Assembly: GCF_000737325.1 (NCBI RefSeq)
Contig: NZ_CP011125.1
Span: 1,054,001-1,118,000, forward strand
Reading direction: 5' to 3'
Length of the DNA: 64,000 bases
From: Sandaracinus amylolyticus
GTDB lineage: Bacteria > Myxococcota_A > Polyangia > Polyangiales > Sandaracinaceae
Under the pieces are notes generated by a model. It did no database searches, was not told where the DNA came from, and saw only the letters and a list, made by a program, of their open reading frames with translations. Numbering within the stretch: the stretch's first letter is position 1; every line of letters starts with the position of its first letter. Both the position numbers and the translations under genes were made by a program. Below are positions 49,445-58,939 of the stretch, piece after piece.

Positions 49445-50824
49445 GTGGATCGGCGCGCCGTGTCGTCCAGCCGCGAAGCTCCGCGTTACCGACTGCTCGC
49501 ACCGATCGCGAGCGGAGGCATGGGCTCGGTCGATCTCTGCGTGCGGATCGAGGGCGAGTTCCAGCGCCTCGTCGCGGTGAAGCGCCTCTTGCCGCTGCTG
49601 CGCGTCGACGAGTCCGTGCGCGCGATGTTCCTCGACGAAGCGCGCATCGCGGGGCTGCTGCGGCATCCGAACGTCGTCAGCGTCGTCGACGTCGGCGAGG
49701 ACGAGGGCGGCCCCTACCTCGTGATGGACTACGTCGACGGGATGTCGCTGCACGCGATCTCGGCGCGCCTCGGCGACGAGCCGATGCCGATCGGCATCGC
49801 GGCGCGCATCGTCGCCGACTGCGCGCGCGGTCTGCACGCGGCGCACGAGCTGCGCGGTCACGACGGCGCGTGGCTCGCGCTCGTGCATCGCGACGTATCG
49901 CCGCACAACGTGCTCGTCGGGCTCGACGGGCACGTGCGCCTGACCGACTTCGGGATCTCGAAGGCCGTGGGCCGACAGACGCGCACCACGACCGGGCTCC
50001 TCAAGGGAAAGCTCGGGTACATGGCGCCCGAGCAATTGCGCTTCGAGGAGGCCGATCGACGCTCCGACGTGTTCGCGCTCGGCGTGGTGCTGCACGAGCT
50101 GCTCACGGGCGCGCGACTGTTCAGCGGCGAGCCGCGCATCGTCGCGCAGAAGATCCTCAACGGCGCGATCCCCGACGTGCGCGACGCGCGCCCCGAGATC
50201 CCGTCCGCGCTCGCCGCGCTCACGTCGAAGATGCTCGCGACGCGCCCCGAGGCACGGCCGGCGACCGCCGAGGAGGTCGCGCTCGCGCTCGAGGAGATCC
50301 TGCGCGCGGCGGCGATCGAGCACTCGTCGTCGGACGTCGCGGCGTTCGTGAGCGCGCGCGCGGGCGAGGATCGCGCGCAGCTGCGCGAGAGGATCGCGGC
50401 GCTCGTCGCGGGCTCGTCCGAGCCCGATGTCGCAGCGGATCTCGAGCCGACTCGACACGAGCTCGCGCAGCCGGAGACGGCCGTCGCGACGCCGGGCTCG
50501 ATCGCGGCGCGGCCGCCCGCACGGCGCGCGGTCGTGTGGGCCCTCGCGGCGTGCTTCGTGCTGACTCCTCTGGCGATGTGGGCGCTCGGTGCGGCGTGGG
50601 CTCGGGACGACGGAGGCGCGGAGCCCGAGAGCCCGCGCGCAGAAACCGCGGCCCCCGAGCCCGAGCGCGCGATCGAGCCTGCGCCCGCGCCACCGGTCGA
50701 GCCGAGCGCCGTGACCGCGCCGGCGGAGCCGGACGCGCCCGCGCTCGAGACGACGCCGCCGAGATCGCGCCGACGTGCGCGATCGCGCGCAACGGATCCG
50801 ATGGGACGATGGGACTGGGAGTGA
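49445..50824 (+). CDS. Membrane-anchored Ser/Thr kinase leading a surface-protein operon
   Basis: 459 aa, GTG start (49445; GTG 49460 also possible). Kinase domain about 10-285: ASGGMGSV, VAVKRLL, HRDVSPHNVL, LTDFGISKA, LLKGKLGYMAPEQ. A helical linker, one membrane helix (AVVWALAACFVLTPLAMWAL) and a Pro/Glu-rich and then Arg-rich tail follow. The next gene overlaps (GTGA). The gene order kinase, TPR protein, Kelch lipoprotein suggests that it senses or controls an envelope process. Confidence 0.87.
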   Translation: MDRRAVSSSREAPRYRLLAPIASGGMGSVDLCVRIEGEFQRLVAVKRLLPLLRVDESVRAMFLDEARIAGLLRHPNVVSVVDVGEDEGGPYLVMDYVDGMSLHAISARLGDEPMPIGIAARIVADCARGLHAAHELRGHDGAWLALVHRDVSPHNVLVGLDGHVRLTDFGISKAVGRQTRTTTGLLKGKLGYMAPEQLRFEEADRRSDVFALGVVLHELLTGARLFSGEPRIVAQKILNGAIPDVRDARPEIPSALAALTSKMLATRPEARPATAEEVALALEEILRAAAIEHSSSDVAAFVSARAGEDRAQLRERIAALVAGSSEPDVAADLEPTRHELAQPETAVATPGSIAARPPARRAVVWALAACFVLTPLAMWALGAAWARDDGGAEPESPRAETAAPEPERAIEPAPAPPVEPSAVTAPAEPDAPALETTPPRSRRRARSRATDPMGRWDWE

Positions 50825-51780
50825 GCCGCGCGCTCGTCCTCCTCGTGCTCGGAATGATCGGGGTCGGGTCGAGCCGCGCGCACGCGCAGTTCGACGAGAT
50901 CACCGCGCCCGACGACGCGACGATCGCCCGCGCGCGCGAGCTCTTCGAGCTCGGCCACGGCGCGATGGATCAGGGCCGCTTCGAGCTCGCGATCGAGCAT
51001 CTCTCGGCCTCGCTCGCGATCGCGGCGCGCCCCGCGACCGCGTTCGATCTCGCGATCGCGCTGCGCGGCGCGGGACACCCGACGCACGCGGTCGAGATCC
51101 TCGACGGACTGCTCGCCGGCTCGTACGGCGCGCTCCGCAGCGCGCAACGCGACGAGGTCGTGCGGCTCCGCGCCGCGACCGCCGCCGACGTCGCGCACGT
51201 GCGCATCCGCGTCGCGCCGCAGGGCGAGATCGAGCTGCGCATCGACGGACTGCGGGTCGACGACATCGCGCCCGGCGCGTGGATCGAACGCGCGCTCGAT
51301 CCCGGACGTCACGCGATCACCGCGAGCGCGCCCGCGCGTGTCCCCGCGGAGCGCGTCGTGGTGCTCGAGCGCGGGGGCCACGCGGAGATCGAGCTCGAGC
51401 TGGCGCCCGAGCTGCGCCCCGGGACGCTCGCCGTCGAGGGCACGGCGCCCGAGCTGCAGGTCGAGATCGTGGGCATCGCGCGCGGGCGCGGCCGCGTCGC
51501 GGCGGAGATCCCGCCCGGGGCGTACGTCGTGCGCGCGACCGGCGCGGGCGGCGCGAGCGAGACCCGCATCGAGGTGCCGTCCGGCCGCACCGTGCGGCTG
51601 CGGGTGTCGGGGCGCGACGTGTCGATCGCCGAGGAGCCGTGGTTCTGGGTCGCGCTCGTGGGCGGTGTCGTCGCGCTCGGCGGCGCGGCCGCAGCGACCG
51701 CCGTCGCGCTCGATCCGCCGCTGACCGATGCGATCGCGGACCCGGTGTTCGGCGTCACCGTCGCGCTCACGGGCCCCTGA
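50821..51780 (+). CDS. Exported TPR/PEGA-like protein with C-terminal membrane helix
   Basis: 319 aa from GTG 50821, which overlaps the kinase stop (GTGA); ATG 50809 is an alternative. Signal peptide (ALVLLVLGMIGVGSSRAHAQ), TPR-like helices (ARELFELGHGAMDQGRFELAIEHL), then two PEGA-like beta domains (RIRVAPQGEIELRIDGLRVD and GTLAVEGTAPELQVEIVG), and a hydrophobic helix (WFWVALVGGVVALGGAAAATAVAL). Related in plan to 21656 and 44865. Confidence 0.75.
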   Translation: MSRALVLLVLGMIGVGSSRAHAQFDEITAPDDATIARARELFELGHGAMDQGRFELAIEHLSASLAIAARPATAFDLAIALRGAGHPTHAVEILDGLLAGSYGALRSAQRDEVVRLRAATAADVAHVRIRVAPQGEIELRIDGLRVDDIAPGAWIERALDPGRHAITASAPARVPAERVVVLERGGHAEIELELAPELRPGTLAVEGTAPELQVEIVGIARGRGRVAAEIPPGAYVVRATGAGGASETRIEVPSGRTVRLRVSGRDVSIAEEPWFWVALVGGVVALGGAAAATAVALDPPLTDAIADPVFGVTVALTGP

Positions 51781-51782
51781 CG

Positions 51783-53192
51783 ATGCGCGCGATCACGACA
51801 CGCCTCGCGCTCGCCGCGATCGTGCTCGCGAGCACGCTCTCGTGCGCGCGTACCCGCACGCAGGTGCTGGTGCGCGTCGACGCCGATCCCTGGACGCTGA
51901 TGCGCACCACGCGCGTGCACGTCCGGGTGTGGAACCACGAGGACGAGGTGCGGCTCGATCGCGTCGTGCGCGTGCAGGGCGACGGCGCCGAGACGATGCT
52001 GCCGCTCACGGTCCCGATCACGCCGCGCGACAACGACGCATCGCGCGCGTGGCGCGCCCACGTCGAGGCGTTCGACGCCGACAGCCGCAAGTTCAACGAG
52101 GTCCGCGCGATCAGCACGTTCGTCGCGGATCGCGTGTTCGAGGTGCGCCTGCGGCTCGAGGACGCGTGCATCGATCGGCTCACGTGCCCCGAGGATCAGA
52201 CGTGTCATCGCGGCGAGTGCCGCGACGCGCACGTCGACCCGATGCCGCCGGTGATCCCCGCCGGGCTCGGATGGCACGAGCTCGACGACACGCGGCTCGC
52301 GGACGTCTGCGATCCCGCGTACGGCCAGTGCGAGTTCGTGGTGTCGTCGTGGAGCGGCGCGACGATCGACGCCGAGGGCGCCCGCATGTTCGTCTGGGGC
52401 GGCGGCGGGACCGGCGAGTACCGCGGCAATCAGGTGTTCGAGCTCGAGCTCGACACGCTCACGATGCGCGCGATCGATGCGCCGATCGGCGTCGGCGCGA
52501 CGTGCGAGGAGAGCGACTTCCGCGAGCGCCCGCCGCCGCGCGCGACCTACGACGGGCTCGAGTGGATCCCGGCGCTGCAGCGCATGCTCGCGTACGGCGG
52601 CGCGCAGTGGTGCAACGGGATGGACGCGCAGCTCTACGACCCCGCGACCGCCACGTGGGAGCGCGTTCCCGTGCCCGCGGCGAGCATGTATCCGCACGTC
52701 GCGCTCGCGTACGACCGCGATCGCGGCGTGATCGTCTCGGCGCCCGGGAGCCTCTGGATCTTCGACCCGGCGGTGCGCGCGCTGACGCGCATCGCGGACG
52801 CGCCGATCGACTCGTTCAACGTGACCGCGACCATCGACACGCGGCGGCGGAGGTTCGCGGCGTTCGGCAACGGCGTGTACTGGGAGCTCGACCTCGCGAC
52901 GAACACGATCTCGCGCCCGGCGCTCACGGGCTGCGAGGCCGCGCTCGCGCAGCCGGCGCCGGGGTTCGTCTACGACTCCGCGGGCGATCAGTACGTCACG
53001 TGGGGCGGCGGCGACGACGTCGTGCTGATCGATCCCGAGACGCACGTGTGCACGACGCTTACGTTCCAGGACGGCCCGGGACCGCAGGTGACGCAGGGCA
53101 CGTTCGGTCGGTTCGCGTACTTCCCGACGCACGACGTCTTCGTGCTCGTGAACGCGGCGTCGCAGAACGTCTTCGCGCTCCGGCTGCGCTGA
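51783..53192 (+). CDS. Kelch/beta-propeller lipoprotein
   Basis: 469 aa, two bases after the TPR/PEGA gene. Lipobox LSC (LALAAIVLASTLSC), a beta domain (TQVLVRVDADPWTLMRTTRV), a small Cys-rich module (CIDRLTCPEDQTCHRGEC) and a Kelch-type propeller (ARMFVWGGGGTGEYRGNQVFELELD, MLAYGGAQWCNGMDAQLYD, QYVTWGGGDDVVLIDP). Third gene of the kinase-led operon. Paralogue of 48082. Confidence 0.82.
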   Translation: MRAITTRLALAAIVLASTLSCARTRTQVLVRVDADPWTLMRTTRVHVRVWNHEDEVRLDRVVRVQGDGAETMLPLTVPITPRDNDASRAWRAHVEAFDADSRKFNEVRAISTFVADRVFEVRLRLEDACIDRLTCPEDQTCHRGECRDAHVDPMPPVIPAGLGWHELDDTRLADVCDPAYGQCEFVVSSWSGATIDAEGARMFVWGGGGTGEYRGNQVFELELDTLTMRAIDAPIGVGATCEESDFRERPPPRATYDGLEWIPALQRMLAYGGAQWCNGMDAQLYDPATATWERVPVPAASMYPHVALAYDRDRGVIVSAPGSLWIFDPAVRALTRIADAPIDSFNVTATIDTRRRRFAAFGNGVYWELDLATNTISRPALTGCEAALAQPAPGFVYDSAGDQYVTWGGGDDVVLIDPETHVCTTLTFQDGPGPQVTQGTFGRFAYFPTHDVFVLVNAASQNVFALRLR

Positions 53193-53267
53193 GCGTCCTC
53201 GAGCACGCGCGCTGGCGCGTGCCGTGCAGAGCGTCGCGAGCCCGCGCTCGGCGGGAGGAGGACGCGG

Positions 53268-55061
53268 ATGCGACGGCGAGCGAAGCGACAAGGGACGCGT
53301 GTGCTCCTCGCGGTGCTGCTCGCGGCCTGCGGCGGCACCGGCGGCGCGCAGGACGACGGAGGCATCGCGAGCACGGACGCGCAGTGCACGACGACGCCGA
53401 CCACACCACCCGACGATCCGCTCTCCGCGACGCGCCGCCTGCGGCGCATGACGCTCGCGCTGACCGATCGCATGCCGAGCCGCGAGCGCCTGAGCGCGCT
53501 CGCCGCGATCACCGAGCCCGACGCGCAGGACGCGTTCCTCGACGCCGAGCTCGAGCGGCTGCTCGCCGAGCCCGCGTTCTACGACGCGATGGTCGACTTC
53601 GGGCACGCGTGGGTGAGCGCGCCGCCGGTGGGATCGATCGCCGACGCGCCGGAGTACGGGCTCCTCCAGCAGCGCACGATCCGGCAGTGCCCGGCGGGAA
53701 CGCTCCACGCCGGCAAATGGGGCTCGCCGAACATCTACGCCGACAACCAGCCGTGCAACGGGCTCGACGCCGACGGCAACCCCACCGTCGTGCGCACGGT
53801 CGAGCCGTGGTGGGCCGAGGGCACGACGATCGAGGTCGTCGGCCGCGACGGCGACGATCGCGTGATGATCACCGCGCGCGACGGCACGACGATCGACTGC
53901 GGCGATCGCCTCGGCGCGGGGTTCTCGTCGGAGAACTACGAGCAGTGCGGGTGCGGTCCGCACCTCGTGTGGTGCAACCCCAACCCCGAGGGCCTCCAGA
54001 ACTACAGCGCGTACGGGCTCGGCTATCCGGACGCGAACCGCCGGCACACCTGGGACGAGCCCGCGCGTCTGCTCGCGCACGTCGCCTGGCACGATCGACC
54101 GCTCACCGATCTGATCGCGGGCACGTACTCGGTCGGGCCCGTCTCGCTGCAGGCGACGTACGTGCGCTACGGGCGCCGGCTGTCGGGCCCCGGTCGCGAC
54201 GACGACGACGCGTGGTGGCGCGCGAGCCGCTGGAGCACGCCCCACGATCCGCACCACGACGCGAACGACCCGCGCGCGTGGAGCGAATTCGACGTCACCA
54301 CGCGAAACCCGTTCCTCCTCGCGGATCGACACTACCGATTCGATCCGCGCGTCGAGCCGAGCGGAACGATGCGCGGCGTGCCCGCGGCGGGCGTGCTCAC
54401 GTCGCCGGGGCTCCTCGCGTCGTGGGTCCGCGAGCGCGTCGCGGGCGCGCGCACGCTCGAGATGTTCGCGTGCGAGAACTTCGTTCCTCCGCCGCCGACC
54501 GCGCACTTCGCGCCCTACGAGCACGATCCCGCGAGCGGCGGTCCGTGCATGCACTGCCACACGCGGATCGATCCCGCGTCGATCCACTTCAAGCGCTTCA
54601 TGCGGGTCGCCGACGACTACGCGATCCTCGGCGTCGGCGACGCGCACTACGGCGATGCCTGGGTCCGCGGCGTCTATCCGTTCAACGGCGATCCGTGGGA
54701 GCGCATGAACCGCCTCTGGCTCCCCGGCAGTCGCATGACGCCGGTGAGCGCGGACGAAGCGATGCGCGAGCCGGAGACGCGCTTCATCGACTTCCTCCCG
54801 CCCGACCAGACGCTCTACGGCCGCACGAGCGACGGCACCGTCGGCCCGCTCGGCCTCGCGCACCTGCTGATCGACTCGGGCGCGTTCGATCGCTGCGCGG
54901 TGCGTCGCCTGCATCGTCGCTTCGTCGGTCGCGACGTCGATCCCACCGCGGAGTCCGGATACCTCGATCGGCTCGTCGCCGGGTTCGTCGAGGACGGTCG
55001 TCGCGTTCGTCCGTTCGTCCGCCGTCTCGTGGACACCGACGCGTTCGGGAGGGGGCTCTGA
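53268..55061 (+). CDS. DUF1588-type lipoprotein
   Basis: 597 aa. Lipobox LLAAC. The N-terminal region (LSATRRLRRMTLALTDRMPSR) is like the DUF1592/DUF1549 helical start. The C-terminal half has the DUF1588 signature (LTSPGLLASWVRERVAGARTLEMF, GPCMHCHTRIDPASIHFKRF) including one CxxCH heme site. A loop in the middle (150-280) has several Cys and no assignment. Such proteins are encoded beside DUF1501/DUF1552 proteins in Planctomycetes and myxobacteria and may handle redox at the cell surface. Stop overlaps the next start (TGATG). Confidence 0.8.
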   Translation: MRRRAKRQGTRVLLAVLLAACGGTGGAQDDGGIASTDAQCTTTPTTPPDDPLSATRRLRRMTLALTDRMPSRERLSALAAITEPDAQDAFLDAELERLLAEPAFYDAMVDFGHAWVSAPPVGSIADAPEYGLLQQRTIRQCPAGTLHAGKWGSPNIYADNQPCNGLDADGNPTVVRTVEPWWAEGTTIEVVGRDGDDRVMITARDGTTIDCGDRLGAGFSSENYEQCGCGPHLVWCNPNPEGLQNYSAYGLGYPDANRRHTWDEPARLLAHVAWHDRPLTDLIAGTYSVGPVSLQATYVRYGRRLSGPGRDDDDAWWRASRWSTPHDPHHDANDPRAWSEFDVTTRNPFLLADRHYRFDPRVEPSGTMRGVPAAGVLTSPGLLASWVRERVAGARTLEMFACENFVPPPPTAHFAPYEHDPASGGPCMHCHTRIDPASIHFKRFMRVADDYAILGVGDAHYGDAWVRGVYPFNGDPWERMNRLWLPGSRMTPVSADEAMREPETRFIDFLPPDQTLYGRTSDGTVGPLGLAHLLIDSGAFDRCAVRRLHRRFVGRDVDPTAESGYLDRLVAGFVEDGRRVRPFVRRLVDTDAFGRGL

Positions 55062-56095
55062 TGTTCCGCGACGATCGATCGTGGGTGCTCGTCGCGCTGC
55101 TCGCGACGATCGGGTGCGACGCCGCGCTCGACACCGGGCCCGCAGGACCACGCGGCGGCGCGCCGCCGACGAGCGATCCGACGTGCGAGAGCGGCGGCAT
55201 GGATCCCCGCAACGACGTGATCCGTCGCGGCCTCGCGCGCACCTGCGAGGGCTGTCACTCGGTGGGCGAGCACGGGTACTTCGCGTCCGCCGTCGCGTTC
55301 GAGTCGCTGCTCGTGCGCAACCCGCGGCTCGTCGTCCCCGGCGATCCCGACGGAAGCGCGCTCGTGCAGCTGCTCGAGGGACGGCGCGAAGGATCGACGT
55401 TCTCGCAGATGCCGCTCTCTGGCGATCCGTTCGCGGTGATGGCGGAGCGCGGCGAGACCGACGTCTCGATGGAGGCGATCCGCAGCTGGATCCGCGATCT
55501 CACGGTGCCGGGCGTGTCGACGGAGCCCGACGTACACGCCGCGACGGTGCAGCGCATCTCGGCGACGCACGTCGAGCTCGGTCTCCGTGATCTCCTCGGG
55601 CTCACCGAGGACGACTTCTGGACCGTACATCCGAGCGCGAACGGATCGATCCGCGTGATCGCGCGCAGCACCGACACGTACCCGGTGCGCTCGCCCGATC
55701 GCGTGGCGGGCCTCGAAGGGCTCAACCGGTTCGAGGCGCTCGGCGGTGGCTCCGCGATCGCGCAGCGCAGCGAGGATCGCACACCTTCGACGACGTTCGT
55801 GCAGACGCTCGTCCCGCTCTCGCAGGCGTGGTGCGCGCTCGCGGTGCAGAAGGTCGGCAACACCGCGCTCTTCACCGTCGCGACGCCGGCGACCGGCAGC
55901 GCCGACGACGCGTCGCTTCGCGCGCAGATCGCCGACTGGCACCTGCTCTTCCTCGCGGAGCCCGCGCGCGACGAGGACGTCGACACGATCGTGAACGACG
56001 TCTTCGTCCCGCTCGAGGCCGAGAACGACGCGCAGACCGCGTGGATCGGCACCTGCGCGTACTTCGTCCGCCACCCGCTTTTCGTCCTCTACTGA
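55061..56095 (+). CDS. Mono-heme cytochrome c-like lipoprotein
   Basis: 344 aa. Lipobox TIGC (WVLVALLATIGC). One heme c site, CEGCH, near residue 63, in a planctomycete-type cytochrome C domain (RTCEGCHSVGEHG, NPRLVVPGDPDGSALVQLLEG, MPLSGDPF). The rest (about 155-344) is mixed alpha/beta with no assignment. Coupled to the DUF1588 gene and followed 13 bases later by the DUF1501 gene. Confidence 0.8.
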   Translation: MFRDDRSWVLVALLATIGCDAALDTGPAGPRGGAPPTSDPTCESGGMDPRNDVIRRGLARTCEGCHSVGEHGYFASAVAFESLLVRNPRLVVPGDPDGSALVQLLEGRREGSTFSQMPLSGDPFAVMAERGETDVSMEAIRSWIRDLTVPGVSTEPDVHAATVQRISATHVELGLRDLLGLTEDDFWTVHPSANGSIRVIARSTDTYPVRSPDRVAGLEGLNRFEALGGGSAIAQRSEDRTPSTTFVQTLVPLSQAWCALAVQKVGNTALFTVATPATGSADDASLRAQIADWHLLFLAEPARDEDVDTIVNDVFVPLEAENDAQTAWIGTCAYFVRHPLFVLY

Positions 56096-56108
56096 GTCGG
56101 AGGTCCGC

Positions 56109-57659
56109 ATGAAGATGTCGAGACGCACGCTGCTCGCGGCCGGCGGTGTCGGCGCGGTCCAGCTCGGGCTCCTTTCGCGCTTCGGTCTGCTCGACGGTCG
56201 CGCGCGCGCCGACTGCACGACCGATCGCCCGACGAAGCTGCTGATGATCATGATCCCGGGCGGGATCCACCACGAGCTCATGTGGTCGGTGTTCCACGAC
56301 GATCGCATCGGGCGATTCATCCCGCGTCCCGATGGCTCGCCGATCTTCTACGACGCGTCGACGGTCGAGAACCTCGACGGCTCGGGCGACGCCGACGTCG
56401 ATGCGCCGATTCGGCGGGTGCGCATGAACGTGACGTGGGATCGCGCCGATCCGTCGATGCGCCTCGCCGAGCCGGGCAACAAGGGCTACGCGTGGGCCGC
56501 GCCCGAATATCGGCTCTGGGAGAACACCGCGATCATCTCCGGCGTCGACCAGGGCACGGCCGCGCACCTCTCCGGGCAGATCGCGTCACTGTGCGGCGTC
56601 GCGGGCGCGACGTTCGGTGCACCCGCGATCCCCGCGGTGATCGCGAATCACTTCCTCGATCGCTTCCCCGATCGCGCGGTGCCGAGCGTCTCGATCGGCG
56701 GCTCGCTCTCCGGCCCCGCGCTCGACCTCGCGCCCGCGGCGGGACCCGCCGAGATCGCGAACGTCGGTGACCTCGAGTACACGCTCTCCGATCGTCGCTA
56801 CGCGTGGAACGGGCTGCGCACCCGCACCGAGGAGCCCGCGCTCGCGTTCGATGGAACGCCGCAGGGCAGCGGCATCCCGCTCACCGCGGTCGAGGGCGCG
56901 CTGCTCCCGCAGATCCGAGGGCTGCGCGGGCGCAGCACGCGCGGCACCGACACCGCGCTCGAGCAGCTCTACGAGGGCTACGCTGGCCTGTCGCGCACGC
57001 TCGCGCGCGACATCGTCGATCTCGTGGCCGCCACGCCGGGGGTCGAGCATCTACCCGCGTCGATGCCGTGGGCGCCGGGCGCGCCGCGCTTCGGGTGGAC
57101 GATCGGCTATGCCGACTACCACGCGACCGACGCGACGTGGGGGCCGAACTTCGATCTCGCGCTGCGGATGCTGAAGAGCGATCTGACGACGGCGGTGAGC
57201 TTCCGACTGCCGATGACGTTCAACTTCGACTCGCACTTCACGAACCCGTTCGGCGGCCACGGCACGCACCTGCGCGGCGCGTTCGAGGTCATCGGACGAC
57301 TGATCGCGGAGATGAAGCTGACGCCTTCGACGATGCGCGCGGGGAGCACGCTGCTCGACGACACGCTCGTGTACATCACGAGCGACTTCGGTCGGACGTT
57401 CCCGATCACCGGCGGCTCGGATCACAACCCGATGCACTCCGCGGTGCTCGTGAACGGACGCATCCAGGGCAACCGGATGCTGGGCGGATACGAGGAGAAC
57501 GGGCTCGGTCGTCCCGTCGAGCTGATCGGCGAGGACGACGAGCGCGAGACGCGGCCGCCGACGTCGCGCGACGTGGCCGCGACGATCTACTCGTGCTTCG
57601 GGTTCCGCTCGTTCATCCCCGGCGGCTACGGCATCGTCGACGGCGTCGCGTGCCCGTGA
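56109..57659 (+). CDS. Tat-exported DUF1501/DUF1552-like protein
   Basis: 516 aa. Twin-arginine signal (MSRRTLLAAGGVGAVQLGLL), so it is exported folded. The body has a sulfatase/phosphatase-like pattern: LLMIMIPGGIHHELMW near the start, STRGTDTALEQLYEGYAGLSR, FDSHFTNPFGGHGTHLRG, and VYITSDFGRTFPITGGSDHNP near the end, with metal-binding Asp and His typical of DUF1501. Function unknown. End of the three-gene island. Confidence 0.82.
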   Translation: MKMSRRTLLAAGGVGAVQLGLLSRFGLLDGRARADCTTDRPTKLLMIMIPGGIHHELMWSVFHDDRIGRFIPRPDGSPIFYDASTVENLDGSGDADVDAPIRRVRMNVTWDRADPSMRLAEPGNKGYAWAAPEYRLWENTAIISGVDQGTAAHLSGQIASLCGVAGATFGAPAIPAVIANHFLDRFPDRAVPSVSIGGSLSGPALDLAPAAGPAEIANVGDLEYTLSDRRYAWNGLRTRTEEPALAFDGTPQGSGIPLTAVEGALLPQIRGLRGRSTRGTDTALEQLYEGYAGLSRTLARDIVDLVAATPGVEHLPASMPWAPGAPRFGWTIGYADYHATDATWGPNFDLALRMLKSDLTTAVSFRLPMTFNFDSHFTNPFGGHGTHLRGAFEVIGRLIAEMKLTPSTMRAGSTLLDDTLVYITSDFGRTFPITGGSDHNPMHSAVLVNGRIQGNRMLGGYEENGLGRPVELIGEDDERETRPPTSRDVAATIYSCFGFRSFIPGGYGIVDGVACP

Positions 57660-57669
57660 CGTCGCGCGA

Positions 57670-58446
57670 TCAGAACGAGTCTTTCGCCTCGCGGATGCGC
57701 GCGAACACGTCGTCCTCGGACTCCGCTGCGCCGCGCGACTTCGCGTAGGCGCGCACCGCGATCGAGTCCCAGCGCAAGAACGGGTTCGTCGCGAGCTCCT
57801 CGGCGATCGTCGCGGGGACCGTGACGCGCCCTTCCTCGCGCGTCGCGATCACCGCCTCGAGCCGCGCCGCGATCGCGGCGTCGTTCGGCTCGACCACGCG
57901 CGCGAACTCGAGGTTGCGCTTGGTGTACTCGTGCCCGCAGTAGATGCGCGTGTCGGGCGGCAGCGCGCGCAGCCGCGCGAGCGACGCGCGCATGATCGGC
58001 ATCGTGCCCTCGAACACGCGCCCGCAGCCGCCGAGGAACAGCGTGTCCCCGGTGAACGCCATCCCGCCGCCCACGTACGCGATCGCGCCGAGCGTGTGAC
58101 CCGGGATCGCGAGCACCTCGAAGCGCACGCCGCCGTGCTCGACGACCTCGCCGTCCGCGACCCCGCGCGTCTGCCGCTCGATGTTCCCGCTCGTCGCGTC
58201 GTGCGCGCTGCCGAGCACCGCGAGGTCGGGGAAGCGCGCGAGCAGCCCCGGGATCCCGCCGACGTGATCCCAGTGGTGGTGCGTGCACCAGATCGCATCG
58301 AGCGAGAGGCGCTCGCGCTCGAGCACGTCGATCACCGGCTCGTGCGCGGACGGATCGATCGCGACCGCGCGCTGCGTCTCGCGATCGACGATCAAGTAGC
58401 CGTAGTTGTCGCGCAGCAGCGGGATCGTGAGCACCTCGAGCGTCAT
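57670..58446 (-). CDS. gloB: Hydroxyacylglutathione hydrolase-like MBL protein (glyoxalase II)
   Basis: 258 aa, the usual length. Glyoxalase II features: LLRDNYGYLIVD, THHHWDHVGG metal motif, IPGHTLGAIAYV, FTGDTLFLGGCGRVFEG, YCGHEYTKRNLEFA and a C-terminal helical substrate domain (ELATNPFLRWDS). It hydrolyses S-lactoylglutathione or a related thioester. ATG 58446 overlaps the upstream DUF2721-like gene (ATGA). Confidence 0.92.
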   Translation of the reverse strand: MTLEVLTIPLLRDNYGYLIVDRETQRAVAIDPSAHEPVIDVLERERLSLDAIWCTHHHWDHVGGIPGLLARFPDLAVLGSAHDATSGNIERQTRGVADGEVVEHGGVRFEVLAIPGHTLGAIAYVGGGMAFTGDTLFLGGCGRVFEGTMPIMRASLARLRALPPDTRIYCGHEYTKRNLEFARVVEPNDAAIAARLEAVIATREEGRVTVPATIAEELATNPFLRWDSIAVRAYAKSRGAAESEDDVFARIREAKDSF

Positions 58447-58889
58447 GACGCGTCTCCTCTCATCAGCACCACGCCCTGCGCGAGCACGGAGAGCGTTCCG
58501 ATCGCCACACCCACCAGGGTAGGCACCAGCGACGCGCCGAACATGAACGCGAACGTCGACGCGATCGTCGGCAGCTGCGGGATCGACGCGGTGATCAGGA
58601 ACACCTGGTTGCGCACGGTCTCGATCTGCACCGCCGTCGCGCCGGCGCCCAGCTTCGCGATCCGTCGCGCCGCGATCGTGCGCTGCGCGAACGTCCCCGC
58701 GATCCCCGCCAGCGCCGAGATCACCACGAGGAGCCACGCGAGCGGCGTCAGGAACGGCTCGAGGAACGCGCGCACCGCCTCGAAATCGGGCGGGAACAGC
58801 AGCCAGCGCAGGACGCTCTCGAACGCGAGCGCGATCGGCGCGGCGAGCACCGTCGCCGCGACCAGCAGGATCGTGCTGCCTCGCTTCAT
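58443..58889 (-). CDS. DUF2721-like membrane protein
   Basis: 148 aa with four hydrophobic segments (about 7-27, 45-68, 93-115, 120-142). AQRTIAARRIAKLGAG and FLITASIPQLPTIASTFAFMFG resemble DUF2721 proteins, by eye. Its stop overlaps the gloB start, so the two are co-translated. Function unknown. Confidence 0.65.
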   Translation of the reverse strand: MKRGSTILLVAATVLAAPIALAFESVLRWLLFPPDFEAVRAFLEPFLTPLAWLLVVISALAGIAGTFAQRTIAARRIAKLGAGATAVQIETVRNQVFLITASIPQLPTIASTFAFMFGASLVPTLVGVAIGTLSVLAQGVVLMRGDAS

Positions 58890-58939
58890 GCGCGCGAGCG
58901 TACTCGATGCGCGATGTGGTATTCGCTCCGGGAGCGCGG

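Noticed and set aside
51728-55060. The long open frame running ahead of the cytochrome gene
   Set aside because: Before ATG 55061 the frame reads as Arg-rich shadow of the Kelch and DUF1588 genes; the lipoprotein signal begins exactly at 55061.
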